Notes under the pieces: generated by a model
What the model was told of the DNA's origin: nothing
The model's input: the letters and a program-made list of their open reading frames with translations, nothing else
Databases searched by the model: none
Program-made: the position numbers and the translations under genes
Shown: positions 7,329-15,400 of the stretch, piece by piece
Position numbering within the stretch: the first letter of the stretch is position 1
Layout: the number at the start of each line of letters is the position of its first letter
Source of the DNA: an uncultured Erysipelotrichaceae bacterium
GTDB lineage: Bacteria > Bacillota_I > Bacilli_A > Erysipelotrichales > Erysipelotrichaceae
Reading direction: 5' to 3'
Length of the DNA stretch: 28,112 nucleotides
Assembly: GCA_934699415.1 (NCBI GenBank)
Contig: CAKUWO010000014.1
Coordinates: 1 to 28,112 of the forward strand

Positions 7329-10169
7329 TTATTTTTTAAAATCAGAGCAATTTTGTTGACTATTATCTGATGTATAACCACAAACAGTAACAGTATCACC
7401 ACTTGATGCATCAACAGATACAGTATAGTAAGGAGTATCAGTTGATACTGAAGTTACATGACTACCATTAACAAAGACATCAGCATAGAAGGTGGATGGA
7501 TAGATGTAGTTAGTCATATCGTAATAAGATCGACCAACAGCATATGTAGTATCACCAAAGATATTACTTGCTGAGATATCTTTCATACCTTCTCCTGCTT
7601 TACCAAATCCAAGCCAAGATAAACCAATAGTACCATCATCGTTGAAATTTGCTTCCATTCCACAGAAGACACCAACTTTAGTTTCTTTTGGAATATCGGC
7701 AATATTGGTAAGAGAATAGAATTCTTTTTTAATTAAACCAGTAACTGGAGTACCAGATGTAGGATAAGCATAAGGATAAACACCACGAATATGTTTAATT
7801 TCAACAACATCTTCTGGTCTTTCGATGTAATGAGGGTTGTAATCGAAGTGATTATTAAGTTCATCTAGAAGCTTTTTACCAATTCGGCCTTTGATATTAG
7901 CATTATCATCAGCAATAGTGAAATAAGTACCTTTAGCCATCTTATCAAAACCCATCCAAATAGTGATAGTATAGTTGCTTGTTTGACATACAAGCCATGA
8001 ATCTTTAGCGGCACCTTTTGGAATACCAACTGAAGTTCCCGAACTTCCCCAGTCGGTAGTTCCGGTTTTAGCATATACTGGATATTTAGATTTTAAAATT
8101 TGCATATAGTTGAAGAAAGGACCACTAACATTATATTCTTCACAATATGCTGTAAGATAAGCTGCCCCTTCACTTAATACACTTTTGCCAGTTGTAGGGG
8201 CTTCATATTTAGTGCCATCAGCAAATTCAATATGATTAATAGTATGAGGAGCAATATAATTGCCTTTATTCATTAAAATCGCATGAGCTGCAGCCAATTG
8301 AACTGGCGAAACAGTTAAGCGATTGCCACCAATTGCAAACTGTAAGTCAAAGTCTTCATAATCAACATCAAAACCAATAGCTTTTAAATAATCGATACAT
8401 TCTTCTTCACTTGTTTCTTCTACTACCTTCATTAAGGTTTGAACAGCTGGTGTATTTAAAGATCTAGCGATAGCTTCAGTGATTAACATATCGCCATAAT
8501 AGCTTTGTCCACCAGCATTTCTAATAAGGTTTTTACCATTATAAAGGTAAATTGGTTGGTCAGTTATTGTATAGGATGTTGCCCAACCAAGCTTTTCAAA
8601 GGCAAGAGCATATTCAAATATTGGCTTAATTGTAGAACCTGGTTGAATTTTAGAATCAACAGCACGATTAAACATACGAGCTTCAGTTTGATTTCTTCCA
8701 CCTGATAAGGCTATTAATTCACCGGTTTGGTTATTAAGAACAACAATAGCGCTTTGTGCATCAGCATGTCGAAATTTGATTTCTGTTTCACTATTTTGAA
8801 TATCGGTAACATATTTCTGCATATGAGAATCCATATTAGTATAGATTTTCATTGATGTAGTATATGGGTCTTTACCGGTTGTTTCATGAACTTCTTCAAT
8901 TACAGCATCGATATATGATTGATAATATGATCTAGTTTCACCAAATGTTGAAGAGACACCAGATAAGAGGTTCTCCATCTTAACACTTTTAGCTAAATCA
9001 TATTCTTCTTGAGTGATATATCCATGTAACAACATCAAAGATAAAGTTTCATTACGTCTGCTTGTCGCATTTTCAAGATAATTTAATTTAGGATTGAGGT
9101 AGATATTGCCACTATTTTTATATAAATCGTTATAAGGATTGTAGCTATTTGGGGAATTAATAATGCCAGCTAAGAAAGCACTTTCTGGTAGTGTTAAGTC
9201 TTTAGCGTCTTTACCAAAATAATATTGAGCAGCTTTTTGAACACCACGAATATTATTGCCAAAGTTAATCTTGTTGAGGAATAAAGCAAATATTTCCTTT
9301 TTGCTCATAGAAGCATTAGCTTCAATTGCTAAAGCAATTTCTTGAGCTTTACGTTTGATGCCTGATACACCATCACGATCAGCTAGAGTTGAATCACTTC
9401 CGGCATCTATTTGGAAATAAGAGTTTTTGATTAATTGCATAGTGATAGTTGAACCACCCTGCGAGAAGTTTTTGGTGCGTATATTAATAAGTGCGGCTTG
9501 CATAAAACGTGGGATATCAAAGCCGAAATGATGGAAATAACGAGAATCTTCAACAGCTACAAAGGCATCAATTAATGATGTGGGTAGTTCATCGTATTCA
9601 ATATTTTCTCTGAGATATAAGCCAAGCTCAATAACAGGATTTCCTTCAGAATCATAAATAACAGTTGAATCTTGTGAAGCTAAGACGTTTTTATCGAATT
9701 TAGGCTTATTATCTAAAAGTTTAAAAGTATACCCAAGTCCAATAGTTCCAACAATTAACTCAATAGTCACTAAAATAGTAATTATTGTGTTCAAAATTTT
9801 AAAACGCTTATTTTTCTTTATCTTTTTTTCATTAATTATTTGAGAAGTTATATCGGCATTATTTTCTTCATTAATAATATCTTCTTCAATTTCACTAGTA
9901 TTTTCTTTGATTGTTGATTCATCGTCTTTACCTTCTTCAATACTAGATGAAGATGCTTCTTCTTTTGTGATATTGGCATCTTTATCGGATGTATCTTCTA
10001 TAGCTTCAGAAGTCCCTTCTTTATTAGATAAGATTTCATCAAGGGCATTTTTAGCTTCATCATCCTTTATTTCTTCATCAATATTTAAGGCATTATTTAA
10101 AGACTCATTTTTAAATGAGTTGTTTGTTTTTTTGTTTGCTTTTTTGTTATGTCTTTTCTTATCTTTCAT
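7329..10169 (-). CDS. Class A penicillin-binding protein (glycosyltransferase-transpeptidase)
   Basis: 946 residues, long for the family. Residues 1-122 are a charged, mostly acidic, low-complexity cytoplasmic tail; a membrane anchor spans about 125-148. The GT51 glycosyltransferase domain follows, with catalytic Glu207 in VEDSRYFHHFG and GGSTITMQL. The transpeptidase domain has the three penicillin-binding motifs: S512TIK, S570LN and K701TG. After it come about 150 residues rich in Tyr and Thr with two late Cys. The enzyme polymerises and crosslinks peptidoglycan outside the membrane. GGAG lies nine bases before the ATG. The gene is monocistronic and divergent from the type VII secretion-like locus. 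It is most like PBP1-type proteins of Bacilli, but I do not assign ponA. Confidence 0.95.
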   Translation of the reverse strand: MKDKKRHNKKANKKTNNSFKNESLNNALNIDEEIKDDEAKNALDEILSNKEGTSEAIEDTSDKDANITKEEASSSSIEEGKDDESTIKENTSEIEEDIINEENNADITSQIINEKKIKKNKRFKILNTIITILVTIELIVGTIGLGYTFKLLDNKPKFDKNVLASQDSTVIYDSEGNPVIELGLYLRENIEYDELPTSLIDAFVAVEDSRYFHHFGFDIPRFMQAALINIRTKNFSQGGSTITMQLIKNSYFQIDAGSDSTLADRDGVSGIKRKAQEIALAIEANASMSKKEIFALFLNKINFGNNIRGVQKAAQYYFGKDAKDLTLPESAFLAGIINSPNSYNPYNDLYKNSGNIYLNPKLNYLENATSRRNETLSLMLLHGYITQEEYDLAKSVKMENLLSGVSSTFGETRSYYQSYIDAVIEEVHETTGKDPYTTSMKIYTNMDSHMQKYVTDIQNSETEIKFRHADAQSAIVVLNNQTGELIALSGGRNQTEARMFNRAVDSKIQPGSTIKPIFEYALAFEKLGWATSYTITDQPIYLYNGKNLIRNAGGQSYYGDMLITEAIARSLNTPAVQTLMKVVEETSEEECIDYLKAIGFDVDYEDFDLQFAIGGNRLTVSPVQLAAAHAILMNKGNYIAPHTINHIEFADGTKYEAPTTGKSVLSEGAAYLTAYCEEYNVSGPFFNYMQILKSKYPVYAKTGTTDWGSSGTSVGIPKGAAKDSWLVCQTSNYTITIWMGFDKMAKGTYFTIADDNANIKGRIGKKLLDELNNHFDYNPHYIERPEDVVEIKHIRGVYPYAYPTSGTPVTGLIKKEFYSLTNIADIPKETKVGVFCGMEANFNDDGTIGLSWLGFGKAGEGMKDISASNIFGDTTYAVGRSYYDMTNYIYPSTFYADVFVNGSHVTSVSTDTPYYTVSVDASSGDTVTVCGYTSDNSQQNCSDFKK

Positions 10170-10205
10170 TACTTATCTCCAAAATAACATATTTAGTCAT
10201 CTTAT

Positions 10206-10234
10206 ATAATAGTCTTAAAAACAATTAATGTCAT
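10206..10234 (-). promoter_or_regulatory. Promoter of the class A PBP gene
   Basis: On the minus strand, -35 ATGACA (10229-10234), 17-bp spacer, -10 TATTAT (10206-10211), about 37 bases before the start codon. The -35 box lies inside a 13-bp palindrome. Confidence 0.6.
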
Positions 10235-10237
10235 TAA
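10225..10237. promoter_or_regulatory. Possible operator palindrome between PBP and WXG100 genes
   Basis: TTAATG-T-CATTAA is a perfect 6-1-6 inverted repeat. It covers the predicted -35 of the PBP promoter and lies about 70 bases before the first WXG100 gene. In AT-rich DNA such repeats can arise by chance, so the regulatory role is an inference. Confidence 0.35.
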
Positions 10238-10264
10238 AAGTTATTATTGAAATTTAGGATTTAG

Positions 10265-10299
10265 TATAACTTCCTCCAACAATAAAAGTGAAGGAGGAA
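10265..10299 (+). promoter_or_regulatory. Start region of the WXG100 operon with anti-Shine-Dalgarno repeat
   Basis: A -10-like TATAAC (10265-10270) has no convincing -35. Right after it, TTCCTCC (10271-10277) is the exact complement of GGAGGAA (10293-10299), the Shine-Dalgarno of the first WXG100 gene, with 15 bases between. If transcription starts upstream of 10271, the arms can pair and hide the ribosome site. If TATAAC is the true -10, the first arm would not be transcribed. Confidence 0.4.
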
Positions 10300-10304
10300 A
10301 TGAT

Positions 10305-10601
10305 ATGCAATATATCAGAGTTGAACCAGAAAGATTAAAAGAAACTGCTTTAAGAGTGGAGGAGGCAGAAGAGAGTTATCGCCAGCTTGTGAAGCTGCTT
10401 TATGAAAAGGTAGCTCAATTATCGGAAGCTTGGAAAGGCAAAGATAATCTATCTTTTACTTCACAAATTCAAAATTATGAAAAGGATTTATATGCAATTT
10501 CACTAATTGTGAAACAATATGCGGAGTTTTTACGCAATAGTGCTCGTGCATACCAAGAAACTGAACAAGAATTATCAGCTGAGGCTAGAAGAATTTTATA
10601 A
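10305..10601 (+). CDS. WXG100 family protein (EsxA-like type VII substrate)
   Basis: 98 residues, predicted all-helical hairpin. The turn carries the family motif W43-K-G45, and near the C-terminus Y83xxxE87 (YQETE) matches the YxxxD/E export signal of type VII secretion substrates. There is no signal peptide, as expected. Length and layout agree with EsxA-type proteins, which form dimers and are exported by an EssC ATPase. A strong GGAGGAA lies five bases before the ATG. It heads the locus and is followed after eight bases by a second protein of the same length. Confidence 0.9.
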   Translation: MQYIRVEPERLKETALRVEEAEESYRQLVKLLYEKVAQLSEAWKGKDNLSFTSQIQNYEKDLYAISLIVKQYAEFLRNSARAYQETEQELSAEARRIL

Positions 10602-10609
10602 GGAGGATT

Positions 10610-10906
10610 ATGGAAGAAATTCGTATTCAATTAGCAGAAGTAAGTGAATTAGCTAATGAAATTAGAAATATTAATACTGAATTATTAGACACTCTTGATG
10701 GTATTAAAAGTATTATGCGTCAATTAAATGCTGTATGGACTTCAACTGGTGCTGAGACGATATTAGACCGTTTTGATCGCTTTGCGCTACGTTTCCAAGA
10801 AGAATATGAAACGATTGATAATTACGCTCGTTTTTTAGATCGCACTGTAGCATCTTACGATTCGCTTGAATCAACAATTACCTCAAATGCGTCAAATTTT
10901 AATTAA
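10610..10906 (+). CDS. Second WXG100-like protein (W-x-S variant)
   Basis: 98 residues, the same as its neighbour, with Trp at the same position (W43-T-S45, so Ser replaces Gly) and the same C-terminal Y83xxxE87 spacing (YDSLE). Helical heptads flank the turn. The pair is best explained as a duplicated and diverged partner that forms a heterodimer with the first protein, as known for several Esx pairs; the pairing itself is inferred. AAGGAGG (10600-10606) overlaps the stop of the first gene and drives the start. Its 3' end overlaps the downstream lipoprotein ORF by 20 bases. Confidence 0.85.
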   Translation: MEEIRIQLAEVSELANEIRNINTELLDTLDGIKSIMRQLNAVWTSTGAETILDRFDRFALRFQEEYETIDNYARFLDRTVASYDSLESTITSNASNFN

Positions 10907-11648
10907 AATAGTTAAAATATTCTTTATAGCTACATTAGTTTTAACTATGTTTGGATGTCATAAAGACTATATCTTGCTCAAAGAGTATTATCCTTTATTA
11001 GCTAATAAGATGATGCTTATAGATGACGATCCTTATATAGCATTAAAGAATTATGGTTTATTAAAATCTGAAATGAATGGTGATGATATTTTAGATTATG
11101 AATTGTTAAGTCATGATGTAACTTATTTAGTTGGAAAAGAAATCTCTATTAAAAAGAAAGGTTATCCAAGCAGAGATGAAGTAAATGAAATATTAGATAA
11201 GTATATTGAATTAGTGAATCATAAAGAATTTAAAAATGAAGCTCGATTTGATTTTAAATATGATTTTGGTGAATTAGGTGATAATGATGAGGTTGTATAT
11301 GATAGTGAAAATAATAAGTTTTATCAGCGTCATAAAGATTCATTAGAAGAATTATCATTTGATGAAATGATTGATGATTTTAGCATTTCAAGTAGTGAAG
11401 AATTAAGATTTGACAATGCTAAGATTAAAATGATTGATGGTGAAGAAAACACAACAGAATATCTAAATCATAAATATAATCTTCTTTCATCATCTAATAC
11501 TTTTGTAAGAAATTATAAAGGCTATCGTATTTCTTTATCACTTATGGGGAATGGTATTAGTGCTCATGTATCTAAGAAAAATGATAATGGCACTTTATAT
11601 ACCGATCTTTCAATAAGCGATATCAAACCTAACTTTAGCGAAGATTGA
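10887..11648 (+). CDS. Putative lipoprotein, possibly the first half of a frameshifted gene
   Basis: 253 residues from the ATG at 10887; an upstream in-frame TTG at 10866 is less likely because the ATG places a proper signal sequence first. Residues 1-24 are basic then hydrophobic and end in TMFGC, a loose lipobox with Cys24, so the mature protein should be lipid-anchored outside the membrane. The rest is charged and rich in Asp, Glu and Lys, with no family I recognise. It overlaps the second WXG100 gene by 20 bases and has no clear Shine-Dalgarno, so it is probably coupled. It ends in the only TGA stop of the window, and the next ORF continues without its own start signals, which suggests a one-base indel. 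Confidence 0.7.
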   Translation: MRQILIKIVKIFFIATLVLTMFGCHKDYILLKEYYPLLANKMMLIDDDPYIALKNYGLLKSEMNGDDILDYELLSHDVTYLVGKEISIKKKGYPSRDEVNEILDKYIELVNHKEFKNEARFDFKYDFGELGDNDEVVYDSENNKFYQRHKDSLEELSFDEMIDDFSISSSEELRFDNAKIKMIDGEENTTEYLNHKYNLLSSSNTFVRNYKGYRISLSLMGNGISAHVSKKNDNGTLYTDLSISDIKPNFSED

Positions 11649-11673
11649 AACACCGATTGCATCTATTCCTTTT

Positions 11674-12495
11674 ATGACCTTAGAATTAAGTTTAAAACTA
11701 CATTTTTATGTTGGTGGTAAAATCGAACTAGCTTTAACAACCGATAATAGTTTAGGCTTTGAGATGAAAAACGGAGCAATGCGTATAATTGCTGATAGTC
11801 AAAAAGAATTTAAACCATTATTAAGGGCTAGTGCCAAAATGACTGTTGGAACATCTTTTGCGATTAAAGCGATTGATTGCAATTTGGCTGATATCTTGTT
11901 TGATGCAGGAGTAGGGGTGACAGGAAAGACAATTATTCATCTATATGATGAAAATGGCGATTTTAATAGTCTTGAAAGTGATTTAGATTATTCACAAATT
12001 GATGAAGCTGCTACAAATAATGGCAATGTTAAAGTATGTGCTGATTTTTCAATTCATTTATTATCAGGAGTTAAAATCAATCAAGATTCATTATTAGCTA
12101 AAGCTGGTTTAGCTTATGAAAAGAGTATATGGGATGAAGACGATGCGATTTTAGGATTAAAGAAACATTTGGAAAATGGTCAATTTGTTGAAAAATGCAC
12201 TGTTAATAAAAGAAGCCCTAAAAAAGAAAAGAATGATGAAATAATAGCTGATAAGATCTCAATTAAAAAATACGCCCTGATTATTAAAAAAGGTGAAAGT
12301 TTAGCTTTACCAATTGAATCATTACCTAGTGGCTATCAAATGAAAGATTTATTATGTACAAGTAGTGATTCTAAAATAGCTTCTGTTAGTGGTTTAAAGA
12401 TTATGGGAAATGATATTGGAACTTGTCATATTAAAATATATACAAGTGATTTGAAATATGAATGTTACATTACTGTACTTGTAAGTAATGAGTAG
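11674..12495 (+). CDS. Big2-domain protein, possibly the second half of the upstream lipoprotein
   Basis: 273 residues from the first ATG, but the frame is open back to 11617 and reads sensibly there (AKIETPIASIPF), overlapping the end of the lipoprotein frame. It has no signal peptide, no Shine-Dalgarno and no promoter. The middle is beta-rich. The last 80 residues look like a bacterial Ig-like Big2 domain (KKYALIIKKGESLALPI, then SSDSKIASVSGLKI), a module typical of extracellular proteins, which makes little sense without export. A shift of one base near 11617-11646 would fuse it to the upstream lipoprotein into about 530-540 residues. Its TAG stop overlaps the EssC start by eight bases. 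No known type VII component matches it. Confidence 0.65.
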   Translation: MTLELSLKLHFYVGGKIELALTTDNSLGFEMKNGAMRIIADSQKEFKPLLRASAKMTVGTSFAIKAIDCNLADILFDAGVGVTGKTIIHLYDENGDFNSLESDLDYSQIDEAATNNGNVKVCADFSIHLLSGVKINQDSLLAKAGLAYEKSIWDEDDAILGLKKHLENGQFVEKCTVNKRSPKKEKNDEIIADKISIKKYALIIKKGESLALPIESLPSGYQMKDLLCTSSDSKIASVSGLKIMGNDIGTCHIKIYTSDLKYECYITVLVSNE

Positions 12496-15400
12496 TTATT
12501 TTTTAATTATTTCTTTTAAGAATAGCTATCATCAATTATTACTTAATAATGAAAAGAATAATATTATTTATGAGGATTATTTATTTAATTATCATCAAGG
12601 CAATTGGTATTTAACATTAGATGACGGTGTTTTATTTGATGATGATACTAAAGTTAAAAGAATTGATGTCGGTACCTTTTATATCAAAAGAGATGATTAT
12701 TATTATCTTGATATAATTGATATTTATTTAAATGATGATGGCTATTCTACTTTTAAGGCTTACCAAAAGAGCAGTTTTAATACCATAAACTTTAAAAGTA
12801 AAGAAAGTAAAGAGCGTTTCAATCTTATATATGACGCTAAGAATAGCATTTTAATAAGTGATGAAAGAATATTATGTAACAAGAAGCTTTACCAAAAAGA
12901 AAAATTAAATAGTTTTGATTTAATTGAATGTCGTGGTTTTAGAATGGTGCTTTTTGATTCTTTTCTTTATATCAATGAACTGGTATATGAAATAGATTTA
13001 AAAAAAGTAGCGATTAAAGAAAACAGTTCCTTGATTATTGATAAACATTTAATAGCTAATGACTTTTATATCAATAGAAAGATATTACCTGAATTTATTG
13101 AGCCTGATAAAGACAGGGAAGTTATTAAAAAAGAAGATAGTAGTTTAAAAGGACTTTTACAAACTTTTATATATACTTTAGCTGCATGTCTTTCTTCCTC
13201 TTTTACTCTTTATAAAGCTTATATTGAAGGTAAAGAATTAATAGATCTTATTTCAATGATTATCTTTCCTTCAGCAATGCTTATAGGTGGCGTGCTTTTA
13301 CCTTTAATGGTCATCATAAAAGATAGATATTTAGCTTATAAGCAAGAAAAGAAACAAAGTTTATTGGCTAATGAAAAATTAGAAAATGATTGTTTAAAAA
13401 CCAAAGAATTGGACTTGCTTCATTTCGATGAAGATATGAAAAATTATTATACAGTTAACGAAATCAAAGAATCCTTAAAAGAAAATCATGTTTATTTTAA
13501 AAGGGCTATGGATAGAATTAATTTGTCTTTGGGTTTTAGTAAAAAAGTATTTCTAGATAATCGTTATTCTAAAGAAATGATAGAAGCTAGTACCATTGAT
13601 GCTTATCCTTTATTTCTTGAGCTTAAGAAGGGGGATTTATTATCTTTTTATGAAAACAAAAAAGATAATTATGATTATTTAAAAAAGCTCATTGCATCTT
13701 TATTATTACAATATGATCCTGAAGAATTTAAGTTATGTCTTGTAGGTGAAGTAAGAAATATTTTAAAAGAGTTAAGAGAATTGGATCATCTATATCTAGA
13801 TGGCGAAAGATTATTTTATGTATCTACAAATGAGTTATATGAAGATTTAAAAGATAAAGATAAATATTTCTTTCTTATTATTTGCAAAGAGCGAAGAATA
13901 AAAAGGTTAAATAATGCATCTTATATTTGTTTGGTTGATAAAACAAAAGATTGTCATTCTTTAAGCGATGAATGTCTCTTTATTGATAAAGGCAATGGTT
14001 ATTTACTAAAGAGAAATATTGATTTTATTTCACCAATGACAGCTTTTTCACTTAATGAATTTAGTGAAAAGATGATGCTTTATAATGGACGTGAAAATAG
14101 ATTTAAAGCGAACTATTCTTTTAAAGAACTTTTGGGTTTAAATTCGATTTATGACCTTGATATAGCTGCTTTATATGCTAAGAAAAGAAAAGGTTTAAAG
14201 GCAACATTTGCCTATATTCAAAATAAAGCTTTTACAATAGATCTACACGAAAAAGGTGATGGTCCGCATGGTCTTGTGGGTGGTTCAACAGGTTCGGGTA
14301 AAAGTGAATTATTAATATCTTTATGTTTATCACTTTGTATTACATATCCACCAGATATTATTAATATCGTCCTTATTGATTATAAAGGTGGAGGAATTAA
14401 AGAAGCTTTATCTTATAAAGGACAATGTGTACCTCATCTTGTAGCTTCTTATAGTAATTTAGAAAATAGTGAAAGTGAGCGTTTTTTAAGCGCTTTAAGA
14501 AACGAGAGTATCAAGCGTCAACAAGCTTTCAAAGATGCTTCATCCTTCTATGGTAAGAACATAAGTGATCTTGATACATATTTAATTGAAAAAGATAAAT
14601 CTTTTCCAGATTTTGCACATCTTTTAATATTAGTTGATGAATTTGCAGAACTTAAAAATAAAGAGCCGGAGTTTTTAAAAGAATTAATTTCTTTTTCAAG
14701 AATAGGTCGTAGCTTAGGATTTCATCTTTTATTAGCGACTCAAAAACCTGCTGGTTGTATAAACGAAGATATTTGGTCTAATTCACGCTTTAAAATCAGC
14801 TTAAAAGTTCAAGAAGATCGTGATTCTAATGAGGTACTACATTCATCATGTGCTACTAGTTTGAAAAATCCAGGAGAATTCTTCTTTTTAAGAGATGGTA
14901 ATCTAACCAAAGCCCAAGCTATCTATTCTAAAAATGATAGTAAAGATAAAGGACTTAAAAAAGTCTATTTATTAGACTTAAAAAATCATATTATTGCATC
15001 TACTTCTTTTAAAGAAGCTAGTGGTGAAAAAGAAAACGAGATTATCGTAGCTAAAATCAACGAATATAATAAAGCATATCATTCTTCTTTTATCGTTCCT
15101 TATAAGCCAAAGGCTTTAAAACGTGATGAATTAGAAAGAAAGTATCGGCAAATAAATAATTATGAATTATTGTTAGGTGAAAAAGATGATTATGAGCGTT
15201 TGAAGAATGGGTTAGCTTGTTTTGATTTACGAAAAGGGGGACTTTTATTTGAAACTGGTATCAAAGAAAGAGAGATCATCTTTAATGAATTAGCTTATTC
15301 ACCACTTGGAATTATTTATATTGGGCGCAAAAGAAAAGAAAGCAATATCAGTGATAGTTTTGAATATTATAGTAGTGATTTATTGCGCCTATTTAATAAA

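Noticed and set aside
9907..10209. 100-codon plus-strand frame opposite the PBP N-terminus
   Set aside because: It is the antisense shadow of a Ser/Glu-rich low-complexity tail, with no Shine-Dalgarno and no protein-like pattern.
10866..10886. TTG start for the lipoprotein at 10866
   Set aside because: It has no ribosome site, increases overlap with the WXG100 gene and puts seven polar residues before the signal sequence. The ATG at 10887 gives a normal lipoprotein N-terminus.
11617..11650. Programmed +1 ribosomal frameshift joining the lipoprotein and Big2 ORFs
   Set aside because: GAT TGA A does not look like the CTT TGA C site of prfB, and I see no stimulatory element. A simple indel explains it better.
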